Assembly: GCA_027214345.1 (NCBI GenBank)
Contig: JAPWHR010000021.1
Span: 1 to 64,000 of the forward strand
Direction of reading: 5' to 3'
Origin: Comamonadaceae bacterium G21597-S1
GTDB taxonomy: Bacteria; Pseudomonadota; Gammaproteobacteria; Burkholderiales; Burkholderiaceae_C
Length of the DNA stretch: 64,000 nucleotides
The notes under the pieces are model-generated. The model had not been told where the DNA came from. It saw only the letters and a program-made list of their open reading frames with translations, and searched no databases. Shown one piece after another: positions 46,334 through 55,380 of this stretch (position 1 is its first letter; every line of letters starts with the position of its first letter). The position numbers were made by a program, and so were the translations under genes.

Positions 46334-48382
46334 TCAGGCGGCGGCCCGCTTGAGGCGACGCGCACGCAGGCCGTGCCACACCAGAAGCACCAGTGCCATG
46401 CCCAGGCCGATCTCGTCGGATACCGGGAGCGCCACGACCAGGAATGCGGCCGCGACAAAGGCCCAGAGCCGTTCGAACCAGTGCAGCGGCGCCAGCCAGA
46501 AACCGATCGCCGCTCCGCCCCACAACGCAATCGCCACCAGGGCCTTGAACACGATGTAGCCGGTGTCCCACCAGGTTCCCGCCTGCAGCATCAGCGCCGG
46601 CGCATACACCGCCATGTACGGGACAATGAAGCCGGCGATCGCCACCCGCATCGCCTGCAGGCCGATCTTCATGCCGCTTTCCCGGGCGATCGGTGCGGCC
46701 GCGAACGCGGCCAGCGCCACTGGAGGCGTCAGGTCGGCCATGATGCCGAAATAGAACACGAACATGTGCGAGACGATCAGCGGCACACCCAGTTCCAGCA
46801 GTGCTGGCGCCGCCAGCGAGCTGGTGATGATGTAGTTCGGAATCGTCGGAATACCCATGCCCAGTACCAGGCACACCAGCATCGTCAGCACCAGGCTCAG
46901 GAACAGGCTGTTCTGCCCGATCTGGATGATGTAGCCGGCAAACAGCGTGGCTGCGCCGGTGAGCGTCAGGATGCCGATGATGACACCCACCAGCGCACAG
47001 GCAATACCCACCGGCAAGGCGTGGCGGGCACCGTCGGCGAGTGCATTGAGCGCAACCTTGAGTGTCGCCTGGCCACCCTTGGCAAACCACAACACGGCCG
47101 CCATGACCAGGGCCAGGCCAATGATGGCCTGAATGCCGTACTGGAAGAAACTCGACGCCGCCAGCCCGATCAGCACCCAGAAGATGATCTGCAGCGGCCG
47201 GCTGCCGAAGTTCTTGGCCAACGCGGCGCCGAAGATCAGCACCACGGTGAGTGCCAGCCCGACCATGCCCGAGAACAGCGGCGTGTAACCGGCGAACAGC
47301 AGGTAGACCAGGATGGCCAGCGGCAGGATCAGGTACCAGCGCAAGCGCATCGCGGCCCACGGATCCGGGCATTCCTCCTTCGGAATGCCGAGCAGTCCGG
47401 CACGGCCGGCCTCCAGGTGCACCATCAGGAAGGCGGTGATGAAATACAGGATGGCCGGTATCGCCGCCGCCTTGCAGACTTCCAGGTAGGGCACGTCGAT
47501 GGTCTCGGCCATGATGAAGGCCACAGCCCCCATCACCGGCGGCATGATCTGCCCGCCCATGCTCGAGGTGGCCTCGACGCCACCGGCGAACGAGGCCTTG
47601 TAGCCGAAACGCTTCATCAGCGGGATCGTGAACTGCCCGGTGGTGACGACGTTGGCCACGCCCGAGCCGTTGATGGTGCCCATCAGGCCCGACGACACCA
47701 CCGCCACCTTGGCCGGCCCGCCCTTGGTATGACCGAACAGGCCCAGCGCGAAATCGGTGAACAGCGTGATCATGCCGGCCTGCTCGAGGAAGGCACCGAA
47801 CAGGATGAACAGGAAGATATACGACGACGACACGTAGGTCGGCGTGCCGTAGATGCCCTCGGTGCCGAAACCCAGCTGCGACACGATCTGGTCCAGTCCG
47901 TAGCCGCGGTGCGCGAGGTCGCCCGGCAAATACTGGCCGAACAGGCCGTACAGCAGGAACGCCAGGCAGATCAGCGGCAGCGCGAAACCCATGATGCGCC
48001 GCGCCGCCTCGAACACCAGCACGATGGTCAGGATGCCTACCACCATGTCGCCATCGGTCATCTCGCCGGCACGTTGCACCAGGTCGGCTTCGAACACCCA
48101 GTGGTACAGGCCGGCCACGAACGCCGCGATACCGATGCCCCAACCGAACGCCCGCTGGCGCAGCGGCGGATGCAGCACGAACACCAGCCACAGCAGGAAA
48201 CCGACGTGCACCGCCCGCACGATGGAACTCGACAGCGGGCTGAAGGCCGCCGTGATGATCTGAAAAACCGAGAAGACGATCGCAACCCAGAACAAAGCGC
48301 CGGCAAAGGCCGGCGCGTGACTTTCGGTTGCGTGCAGTACGGCGGGCTTCTCGTCCGCCGTACCTGGCACGTTGCTGGCCAT
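46334..48382 (-). CDS. TRAP transporter, fused 4TM/12TM permease (TAXI type)
   Basis: 682 residues with about 18 hydrophobic segments; the small Q-like and the large M-like subunits are one chain, as usual for TAXI systems. Conserved large-subunit pieces are GTINGSGVANVVTTGQFTIPLMKRFGY, SSMGGQIMPPVMGAVAFIMAE and GMGIPTIPNYII. It uses an ion gradient, and should take substrate from the TAXI receptor (16 bp upstream), commonly a carboxylate such as glutamate or 2-oxoglutarate. Confidence 0.93.
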   Translation of the reverse strand: MASNVPGTADEKPAVLHATESHAPAFAGALFWVAIVFSVFQIITAAFSPLSSSIVRAVHVGFLLWLVFVLHPPLRQRAFGWGIGIAAFVAGLYHWVFEADLVQRAGEMTDGDMVVGILTIVLVFEAARRIMGFALPLICLAFLLYGLFGQYLPGDLAHRGYGLDQIVSQLGFGTEGIYGTPTYVSSSYIFLFILFGAFLEQAGMITLFTDFALGLFGHTKGGPAKVAVVSSGLMGTINGSGVANVVTTGQFTIPLMKRFGYKASFAGGVEATSSMGGQIMPPVMGAVAFIMAETIDVPYLEVCKAAAIPAILYFITAFLMVHLEAGRAGLLGIPKEECPDPWAAMRLRWYLILPLAILVYLLFAGYTPLFSGMVGLALTVVLIFGAALAKNFGSRPLQIIFWVLIGLAASSFFQYGIQAIIGLALVMAAVLWFAKGGQATLKVALNALADGARHALPVGIACALVGVIIGILTLTGAATLFAGYIIQIGQNSLFLSLVLTMLVCLVLGMGIPTIPNYIITSSLAAPALLELGVPLIVSHMFVFYFGIMADLTPPVALAAFAAAPIARESGMKIGLQAMRVAIAGFIVPYMAVYAPALMLQAGTWWDTGYIVFKALVAIALWGGAAIGFWLAPLHWFERLWAFVAAAFLVVALPVSDEIGLGMALVLLVWHGLRARRLKRAAA

Positions 48383-48398
48383 GGTCCTGGTCAGCCGC

Positions 48399-49376
48399 TT
48401 ATTTCATCAGACCGACTTCGCGGTAGTATTTCTCCGCACCCGGATGGAAGGTGACAGGCGTGCCGGTGGTAGCGCCTTCCTTGCTGATGCCCTTGGCCGC
48501 CGCGTGCGCCGCCACCATGGTGTCGAGGTTCTCGAACATCGACTTGGTCATCAGGTACACGACTTCGGCGGGAACCCCTTCGTGCGAAACCAGGAAGTTC
48601 TTGATCGCCGCCGTTGGCGTGTCGGCGGTCTGACCGGTGTAGGTGTTGGCCGGAATGGTAGCCGGCTGGTAGGCGGCGTCGCCGACCTTGGCCACCACGT
48701 CGGCGGGAATGGCCACCACGACAATCTTGATCGAGGTCGACAGGTCGCGGATGGACGCCACGCCCAGGCCGGCGGACTGCAGCGTCACGTCGAGCTGGCG
48801 GTTCTTCATCAGCTCGACCGATTCGCCGAACGCCAGGTATTCGACCTTGGCGAAGTCGCTGTATGACAGGCCGGCGGCCTTCAGGATCGCGCGGGCATTG
48901 AGTTCGGTGCCCGACTTGGGCGCACCGACCGAGATGCGTTTGCCCTTGAGGTCGGCGATGGTCTTGATGCCGGATTCGGCATTGGCGACGATCTGGATGT
49001 AGTTGGCATAAACACCGGCCACGGCACGCAGTTTCTTCAGCGGCGTGTTGAACCCGGCTTCCTTGTCGCCGTTCCAGGCATCGGACAAGGCGTCGCCGAG
49101 CGTCAGCGCGATCTCGCCGCGACCGGCCTGCAGCAGGTTCAGGTTCTCGGCCGAGGCCTTGGTCGACTGCACCGTGACCTTGGCGTCGGGCAGCACCTTG
49201 GCGTAGATCTGCGACAGCGCCACGCCCAGCGGGTAATAGACGCCGCTCTGGCCACCGGTCAGCACGTTGACGAACTTCTGCTGCGCGCGGGCCAGCGGGG
49301 TCAGCGCCAGCGATGCGGCGCCGACGGCTCCTAAAACGACGGAACGGCGTGCGATCGGGGTCTGGTTCTTGAACAT
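48399..49376 (-). CDS. TAXI family TRAP transporter solute receptor
   Basis: 325 residues. Tat-type signal NQTPIARRSVVLGAVGAASLALTPLARAQ (RRS at about residue 9). Mature start FVNVLTGGQSGVYYPLGVALS is the TAXI signature. ISVGAPKSGTELNARAILKAAG is the usual ligand-binding helix region. First gene of the receptor-permease-DUF1850 operon. The start at 49376 was taken since it begins the signal peptide. Confidence 0.92.
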   Translation of the reverse strand: MFKNQTPIARRSVVLGAVGAASLALTPLARAQQKFVNVLTGGQSGVYYPLGVALSQIYAKVLPDAKVTVQSTKASAENLNLLQAGRGEIALTLGDALSDAWNGDKEAGFNTPLKKLRAVAGVYANYIQIVANAESGIKTIADLKGKRISVGAPKSGTELNARAILKAAGLSYSDFAKVEYLAFGESVELMKNRQLDVTLQSAGLGVASIRDLSTSIKIVVVAIPADVVAKVGDAAYQPATIPANTYTGQTADTPTAAIKNFLVSHEGVPAEVVYLMTKSMFENLDTMVAAHAAAKGISKEGATTGTPVTFHPGAEKYYREVGLMK

Positions 49377-49550
49377 GGAATCTCCTGGAAACCGGATGAG
49401 TAGAGGGATTGCGCGGACTCGCGCACATGGAACCAAAACTCTACCATGCACCCCCCGCACGCGAATCAGGAAATACCCGCTGACGGATGTCTTGCACGGC
49501 CGATCGCCGGCCCGGCGGCAGTTGCGGTCACCGCGGCAGGTCGACAAGGA

Positions 49551-49886
49551 TCAGAGCTTGTCCGCCAACGGCAGGCAGGCCGCCTCCCAGGCGGCAATGC
49601 CGCCGCGCAGGAACCGCGCCTGCAGGCCCTGTGCGCACAACTGGCGCGCCGCGTTGCGGCTGACCTCGTGCCCAAACACGCAATAGACGACGATGGCGCG
49701 CCCCGGCTCCAGTCCACGCGACCAGTGGGCGATCGCCTCCGGATCGCCGCGCACCGCCCCGGGCAGCATGTGTGGCGATTGCGCGAACGCCGGCGCGCGG
49801 CGCACGTCGATCACCATCGAGCCTGCGACGTCGGCCAGGTCGGCCCCCAGGCGCTCGGAATCATCATCATCATCGGCGGTGAGCAT
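49551..49886 (-). CDS. Rhodanese-like protein linked to chromate transport
   Basis: 111 residues, one rhodanese module. IDVRRAPAF is the first motif, VVYCVFGHEVS carries the active Cys, and FLRGGIAAWEA ends it. The Asp-rich N-terminus arises from a short (ATC)n run on the coding complement. Lies 12 bp after chrA; such rhodanese genes frequently accompany chromate transporters and may handle sulfur or chromate response. Cytoplasmic. Confidence 0.85.
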   Translation of the reverse strand: MLTADDDDDSERLGADLADVAGSMVIDVRRAPAFAQSPHMLPGAVRGDPEAIAHWSRGLEPGRAIVVYCVFGHEVSRNAARQLCAQGLQARFLRGGIAAWEAACLPLADKL

Positions 49887-49898
49887 GCGTGTCTCCTT

Positions 49899-51302
49899 TC
49901 AGTGCGATGGCAACATGGTCAAACCGTAGGTGGCGGCCAACCCGACCAGCGCGCAGACCCCGATCAGGGTCATGACACCCATCTTGAGGCGGAACAGCGC
50001 CAGCACCGCCAGCACGGTGATCGCCGCCGACATCGCGTCGAACGGCCCGGCGAATCCCTGCGGCCACCACACATGCCACGCGAAAAACAGGGCCAGGTTC
50101 AGGATCACGCCGACCACGGCCGCGGTGATCGCCGTCAGCGGCGCGGTGAAGGCCAGCTTGCCGTGCGTGGTCTCGATCAGCGGGCCGCCGGCGAAGATCA
50201 GCACGAAGGACGGCAGGAAGGTGAAGAACGTGACCACGGTCGCCGCCAGCGCACCGCCGAGGAACGGCGCATCGGGGCCCAGCACCTGGCCCAGCCAGCC
50301 GCCGACGAATCCGACGAAGGCCACCACCATGATCAACGGACCGGGCGTGGTCTCGCCCAGCGCCAGGCCGTCGATCATCTGCGTGGCCGACAACCAGTGG
50401 TAATGCTCCACCGCCCCCTGGTAGACATAGGGCAGCACCGCATAGGCGCCGCCGAAGGTCAGCCACGCAGCCTTGGTGAAGAACCAGCCCATCTGCGACA
50501 AGGCCGACTGCCAGCCCGATGCCAGGCCGAGCACCAGCATGGCACCGGCCCACAACACCAGCGCCACCAGCAACATCCGCAGCATCCGGGTCTGCGAGAA
50601 CCGCGCATGGGGCGGTGTGGGCGTGTCGTCGTCGATCAGGGCCGGACCGAAGGACGCGGCACTGCCCGCGTGTCCGCCGCCAACCGCGAACGCGGCCGGC
50701 TTGAAACGTCCACCCAGGTAACCGATCACCGCAGCGCCGAGCACGATGGCCGGGAACGGCAGGCGCAACGCGAAGATGCAGATGAAGGATAAGGCCGCGA
50801 TCACCCACAACCAGCCGTTCTTCAGCGCCCGGCTGCCGATGCGCCAGGCCGCGTGCAGGACCACCGCAGTCACCGCCGGCTTGATGCCGTAGAAGATGCC
50901 GGCCACCACCGGCAACTGGCCATATGCCATGTAGATCCACGACAGGCCGACCAGGATGAACAGCGACGGCAACACGAACAGGCCCCCGGCGACCAGACCA
51001 CCCCAGCCGCGGTGCATCAACCAGCCGATGTAGGTCGCCAGTTGTTGTGCCTCCGGTCCCGGCAGCACCATGCAGTAGTTGAGCGCATGCAGGAATCGTT
51101 TCTCGCTGATCCAGCGCCGGCGCTCGACCAGCTCGTTGTGCATGATGGCTATCTGCCCGGCCGGCCCGCCGAAACTGATGAAGCCGAGCTTGAGCCAGAA
51201 CCAGAACGCCTGCGCGAGGCTGACGGTCGACGGCGCGAAGCTGACGGTCGACGGCACGGCCGGCAGGTCGGTGACAGGGTCGTTACGGACGGATTCGGTC
51301 AT
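49899..51302 (-). CDS. chrA: Chromate transporter ChrA (CHR family, two-domain)
   Basis: 467 residues, about 11 membrane segments in two homologous halves. Each half carries the CHR motif: FGGPAGQIAIMHNELVE with the later LPGPEAQQLATYIGW, and FGGAYAVLPYV with LGETTPGPLIMV. It exports chromate or another oxyanion using the proton gradient. N-terminus contains a small tandem direct repeat (TVSFAPSTVSLA). Start at 51302. Confidence 0.92.
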   Translation of the reverse strand: MTESVRNDPVTDLPAVPSTVSFAPSTVSLAQAFWFWLKLGFISFGGPAGQIAIMHNELVERRRWISEKRFLHALNYCMVLPGPEAQQLATYIGWLMHRGWGGLVAGGLFVLPSLFILVGLSWIYMAYGQLPVVAGIFYGIKPAVTAVVLHAAWRIGSRALKNGWLWVIAALSFICIFALRLPFPAIVLGAAVIGYLGGRFKPAAFAVGGGHAGSAASFGPALIDDDTPTPPHARFSQTRMLRMLLVALVLWAGAMLVLGLASGWQSALSQMGWFFTKAAWLTFGGAYAVLPYVYQGAVEHYHWLSATQMIDGLALGETTPGPLIMVVAFVGFVGGWLGQVLGPDAPFLGGALAATVVTFFTFLPSFVLIFAGGPLIETTHGKLAFTAPLTAITAAVVGVILNLALFFAWHVWWPQGFAGPFDAMSAAITVLAVLALFRLKMGVMTLIGVCALVGLAATYGLTMLPSH

Positions 51303-51415
51303 GGAGCGGCAAGGGATCAGGGGGAAGGCCTGCGGCTGCGCATCGCGAGGGCGCCGCCACCAGCATAGTGTCACCCGCGATCCCTGCCACGAGCGTGACA
51401 AATCCGGCCCATCCC

Positions 51416-51446
51416 AAAAAAAATGGCCTCCCGTTGCCGGAAGGCC
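51416..51446 (-). terminator. Rho-independent terminator after dctP
   Basis: On the minus strand, 8-bp stem GGCCTTCC / GGGAGGCC (one G-U pair), loop GGCAAC, then A and eight U's. It ends the transcript of dctP 56 bases after its stop and insulates chrA. Confidence 0.85.
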
Positions 51447-51501
51447 TGTTGCGCAACGCAGGCCGATGGCCCGCGTATTGCGCCGGAGCTTTCCCCGCTG
51501 C

Positions 51502-52530
51502 TTATTTCTTGCGTGCGGCGATCGCCTTCTCGGCCGTGTTCACCAGGTCGGCGCCGATCTGCGACTTCCACTTGTCGTACACCGGACGGGTCGCCTTGAC
51601 GAAGGCCTCGCGCTCGGCCGGTGTCAGTTCGGTGATGGTCACGCCCAGCGCAGCGATTTCCTTGAGCAGCGGCTTGTCGGCCTCGATCAGGCCCTTGCGG
51701 GCGATCGCGATCTCTTCCTTGCCCGCGTCGATGGCGGCCTGGCGCACGATGGCCTGGTCGGCCGGCGTCCACGAAGCCCAGACCTCCTTGTTGACGACGA
51801 ACACCAGCGGATCGGCCACGTAACCCCACATGGTCACGTGTTTCTGGCCGATGGTGTGCATCTTGGCCGCGGTGAACACCGACATCGGGTTCTCCTGGCC
51901 GTCGACCGCGCCACTGGACAGTGCCGGCTGTGCGTCGGCCCAGCTCATCTGCGTCGGGTTGGCGCCCAGTGCGGTGAAGATATCCGAGAACAGCGGCGAG
52001 CCGACCACGCGCAGCTTCAGGCCCTTGAGGTCTTCGGGTTTGCGGATCGGGCCCTTGGAGTTGGTCACCTCGCGGTAGCCGTTTTCGCCCCAGGCCAGCG
52101 GCACGACGCCGGCCTTGTCGAGGATGGAGAACATCTGCTTGCCGACCTCGCCCTGCGTCAAGGCGTCGATGGCCGCGTAGTCGGGCATCAGAAAGGGCAT
52201 CGAGAACAGGTTGAGCTGCTTGACCTGCGGCGACCAGTTGATGGTCGAGCCGATGGCCATGTCGATCACGCCCTGGCGGATGGCCGTGAACTCGCGCGTC
52301 TGGTCGCCCTGCACCAGCGATACGCCGGGGTACAGCTTGATGTTGATGCGGCCATTGGTGCGCTCCTTGACCAGGTTGGCCCAGATCTCGCCACCCTTGC
52401 CCCAGGGGAAGGCCGTGCCCACCACCAGCGACATCTTGTATTCGGACTTGTAGTTTTGCGCCGAAGCGACGGCCGTCATGGCCAATGCGGTCGCGGCGAC
52501 CGCGAACTTGAGCAGGGAACGAACTTTCAT
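51502..52530 (-). CDS. dctP: TRAP transporter solute receptor DctP
   Basis: 342 residues. Signal peptide SLLKFAVAATALAMTAVASAQ. FPWGKGGEIWANLVKERTNGRINIKLYPG is the DctP N-lobe. The ligand-binding Arg is in GLKLRVVGSPLFSDIF (cf. R-x-x-x-P motif), followed by MSWADAQPALSSGAVDGQENP. Binds a carboxylate and hands it to DctQ/DctM encoded upstream. Order here is dctQ, dctM, dctP. Ends with the terminator at 51416-51446. Confidence 0.93.
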   Translation of the reverse strand: MKVRSLLKFAVAATALAMTAVASAQNYKSEYKMSLVVGTAFPWGKGGEIWANLVKERTNGRINIKLYPGVSLVQGDQTREFTAIRQGVIDMAIGSTINWSPQVKQLNLFSMPFLMPDYAAIDALTQGEVGKQMFSILDKAGVVPLAWGENGYREVTNSKGPIRKPEDLKGLKLRVVGSPLFSDIFTALGANPTQMSWADAQPALSSGAVDGQENPMSVFTAAKMHTIGQKHVTMWGYVADPLVFVVNKEVWASWTPADQAIVRQAAIDAGKEEIAIARKGLIEADKPLLKEIAALGVTITELTPAEREAFVKATRPVYDKWKSQIGADLVNTAEKAIAARKK

Positions 52531-52560
52531 CTCACTTATCTCCTTGTAACGAACCAACGA

Positions 52561-53859
52561 TCAATAACCCAGCCTGCGCGGAAGCCACAGGGCGAGCTCC
52601 GGAAACACGATTACCAGCAGCGTCACGAACAGGATCGCCGCCAGCAACCAGACCACCCAGCGCACGGTTTCCTCCATGCGTACGCCAGCGATGCGGCACG
52701 AGACCATCAGGTTCACCGCGATCGGCGGCGTGAACTGCCCCATCGCCACCGTCAGTGTCAGCAACACGCCGAACCAGACCAGGTCCCACTGGAAGAACTT
52801 GGCCACCGGCAGCAGCAGCGGGATGAAGATCAGGAAGATCGACACGCCGTCGAGGAACATGCCGACGAAAACCAGCAGCAGCATCAGCACCATCAACACG
52901 CCGTATTCGCCCAGGCCGGAATGCACGATGAAACGGGTCAGCGGATCGATGATGCTCAGCGTGGACAACGAGTAGGCGAAGATGCCGGCCAGCGCCACGA
53001 CCACCAGGATGATGGCCGACAACTCGCCGGATTCGCGCAGGATGACGAACAGGTCACGGATCTTGATGGTCCGGTAGACGATCATGCCGACGAACAGGCC
53101 GTAGAACACCGCCACCACCGCCGCCTCGGTCGGCGTGAACCAGCCGGCCCGCATGCCGCCGAGGATCAGCACCGGCGCGGCCAGCGCCCACGACGCCTCG
53201 CGCAGGCTGGACCAGAATGGCGGCCGGCTCATGCCGGTTTCTTCCCGTCCCATGCCGTGGCGCCGCGCGAGCCAGACCGTGGGCACCATCAAGGCCAGGC
53301 CGACCAGGATGCCGGGCAACATGCCGGCGGCGAACATGGCCGGCACCGAGGCGCCGGGCACCATGACCGAATACACGATGAAGGCGATCGACGGTGGAAT
53401 CAGAATGTCGATCGACGCCGCGGCGCCGATGACGCTGGCCGAAAACGCCTTCGGATAACCGGCGCGCGTCATGGCCACGATCATGACGCCGCCCACGGCA
53501 GCCGCCGTCGCCGGTCCGGAGCCGGAAATGCCGCCCAGGAACATGGCCACCCCGATCGCGACCAGCGGCAACATGCCCGGGCCGCGGCCGACCAGGGCCA
53601 CCGCGAAATTCACCAGCCGCAGCGCCACGCCGGAGCGCTCGAAGATCGAGCCGACCAGCACGAACATCGGAATCGCCAGCAGCGGGTACTTGCCCAGGCC
53701 GGCGAAGAAATTCTGCGGCACGGCCATCAGGCCGAACCACTGGGTCTCGGGGTTGGCCAGCGCGATCGCCGCCGAACCGGCCAGCCCCATCGCCACGCCG
53801 ATCGGCACGCCGATCAGCATCATGACGATGAAGGCCAGGAACAGGAAGGTCGCGATCAT
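52561..53859 (-). CDS. dctM: TRAP transporter large permease DctM
   Basis: 432 residues, about 12 hydrophobic segments. FLGGISGSGPATAAAVGGVMIVAMTRAGYPKAFSASVIGAAASID is the conserved core, and FTPPIAVNLM the second repeat. Its ATG overlaps the dctQ stop (ATGA). Start 53859. Together with DctQ forms the sodium-dependent carboxylate importer. Confidence 0.93.
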   Translation of the reverse strand: MIATFLFLAFIVMMLIGVPIGVAMGLAGSAAIALANPETQWFGLMAVPQNFFAGLGKYPLLAIPMFVLVGSIFERSGVALRLVNFAVALVGRGPGMLPLVAIGVAMFLGGISGSGPATAAAVGGVMIVAMTRAGYPKAFSASVIGAAASIDILIPPSIAFIVYSVMVPGASVPAMFAAGMLPGILVGLALMVPTVWLARRHGMGREETGMSRPPFWSSLREASWALAAPVLILGGMRAGWFTPTEAAVVAVFYGLFVGMIVYRTIKIRDLFVILRESGELSAIILVVVALAGIFAYSLSTLSIIDPLTRFIVHSGLGEYGVLMVLMLLLVFVGMFLDGVSIFLIFIPLLLPVAKFFQWDLVWFGVLLTLTVAMGQFTPPIAVNLMVSCRIAGVRMEETVRWVVWLLAAILFVTLLVIVFPELALWLPRRLGY

Positions 53860-54386
53860 GCGCGCCGCCCCCGACGGATGAACAGCCCGAGCGCGCGCCC
53901 GGCAATGGCCACCGACATGATCGGCAGCCAGATCGAATACCACCAGGCCGGCACGCCGATGCCCGGCGAGGTCTCGCCGTAACGGATGTCATCAACGACC
54001 ATGCGTGTGCTGAGCACGGCCATCAGCACGAACAGCAGGAACACCATGAAGGCGCCGAAACGCGCCAGCGCACGCTTGCGCGCCGGCGAGCCGTTCTCGG
54101 CAAAATACTCGATGCGGATCTGGCGGTTGCGTGCGACCGACGCCGAGCCGGCCACCAGGGCCAACACGATCATCAGGAACACCGACAGCTCTTCGGTCCA
54201 GGCGAACGACTGGTCGGTGAAATACCGCACCAGCACGTTGGCAAAGGTGATCGAGGCCAGCAGCGCCATCACGATGACAGTCAACCAGTCCTCGATCTTC
54301 AGCGGAACGACGGTTTTTTCATCCTGCGCCGCGGGATCCTCGGCCACGGGGACCTGGTCGGCGGCGGGCTCGTGCTTCTCGCTCAT
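53856..54386 (-). CDS. dctQ: TRAP transporter small permease DctQ
   Basis: 176 residues. A charged N-terminal tail of about 35 residues then four membrane helices. FANVLVRYFTDQSFAWTEELSVFLMI is the family signature (R and EE). GTETSPGIGVPAWWYSIWLP matches the C-terminal part (R-x-x-P-x-x-G-x-x-W). Start codon 54386 is preferred as the longer frame adds low-complexity Arg/Ser. Confidence 0.92.
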   Translation of the reverse strand: MSEKHEPAADQVPVAEDPAAQDEKTVVPLKIEDWLTVIVMALLASITFANVLVRYFTDQSFAWTEELSVFLMIVLALVAGSASVARNRQIRIEYFAENGSPARKRALARFGAFMVFLLFVLMAVLSTRMVVDDIRYGETSPGIGVPAWWYSIWLPIMSVAIAGRALGLFIRRGRRA

Positions 54387-54423
54387 GCGTGCAGCCCCCG
54401 CGACAGAAAACTTGCCGGTGCGG

Positions 54424-55380
54424 TCATTGCAGGAACGCACGCACCGCGGCGGCGATGGCGTCGGGCTCGATGCGGGACTGCGCCTCGAGCACCGGCGCGT
54501 AACCGACCGGAATCCGCGGCGCACCGAGCCTGCGCACCTTGCAGCCGGTGTGTTCGGCCGCGGTGGCGGCGATCTCGGCGCCGAAACCCGCAGCCTGGAT
54601 CGCCTCGTGCACGACCATCAGGCGGCCGGTGCGCGCGCACGATTGCAACACCATATCCCGGTCCCAGGGCCAGATGCTGCGCAGGTCGATCAGTTCGACC
54701 GAAACGCCCTGCGCGGCCAGCTGCTCGCAGGCCTGTGCGCACAGATGCAGCTGCCGGCTCCAGCTGACCATGGTCAGGTGCTCGCCGGCGCGCACGGTCC
54801 GGGCCTGGCCCAGCACCACCTCCTGGTTATCGTCGACCTCGCCGGTCTGACCCCACAGGGTCTTGTGCTCCATGTAGACCACCGGATCGCCGCAGGCCAG
54901 CGCGGCGCGCAGCATGCTGTAGTTGTCCTGCGGCGAGCCCGGGCAGACCACCACCACGCCGGGCAGGTGGGCGAACCAGCTCTCGAACGACTGGGAATGC
55001 TGTGCCGCAGACGAATCCCAGATGCCGATGGGCATGCGCACCACCATCGGCACCCGTCCCTGGCCGCCGAACATGTAGCGGTTCTTGGCCGCCTGGTTGA
55101 CCATCTCGTCCATGCCGCACAAGGCGAAGTCGGCCACCCGCATCTCGACCACCGGCCGCAGCCCCGCCAGCGCCATGCCGACGCCGGCGCCCAGGATGGC
55201 GGCCTCGCTGATCGGGGTGTCGATGATCCGCTCGGCGCCGAACTGCTGCTGCATGCCCTTGTATTGACCGAAGATGCCACCCCGACCCACGTCTTCGCCC
55301 AGCACGACGACATTGCGGTCGGCCTCCATCTCGCGCGCCAGCGCGCGCACCGCGGCTTCGGCGTAAGTCATCAGCGCCAT
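54424..55380 (-). CDS. 2-oxoacid/acetoin dehydrogenase E1 component, beta subunit
   Basis: 318 residues. ThDP-dependent transketolase-like pyrimidine domain with VVVLGEDVGRGGIFG (activating Glu region) and the central GAGVGMALAGLRPVVEMRVADF; C-terminal transketolase domain. AGGAG seven bases upstream supports ATG at 55380; a second ATG at 55371 also overlaps the alpha stop. Together with the alpha subunit it decarboxylates pyruvate-like acids or acetoin. No E2 or E3 gene follows, and the TRAP genes come next (37 bp). Confidence 0.87.
   Translation of the reverse strand: MALMTYAEAAVRALAREMEADRNVVVLGEDVGRGGIFGQYKGMQQQFGAERIIDTPISEAAILGAGVGMALAGLRPVVEMRVADFALCGMDEMVNQAAKNRYMFGGQGRVPMVVRMPIGIWDSSAAQHSQSFESWFAHLPGVVVVCPGSPQDNYSMLRAALACGDPVVYMEHKTLWGQTGEVDDNQEVVLGQARTVRAGEHLTMVSWSRQLHLCAQACEQLAAQGVSVELIDLRSIWPWDRDMVLQSCARTGRLMVVHEAIQAAGFGAEIAATAAEHTGCKVRRLGAPRIPVGYAPVLEAQSRIEPDAIAAAVRAFLQ

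Noticed and set aside
49860-49872. ATC/TCA trinucleotide run as possible phase-variable repeat
   Set aside because: Only about four units and in frame (Asp codons) near the rhodanese N-terminus; length change would not shift the frame.
51222-51260. Tandem direct repeat within the chrA 5' end
   Set aside because: A short in-frame duplication (TVS repeats) in a disordered N-terminus; no evidence of function.
51079-53982. 967-codon plus-strand open frame opposite chrA, dctP and dctM
   Set aside because: Shadow of real genes; His/Gln/Arg-rich and crossing the clear terminator at 51416-51446.
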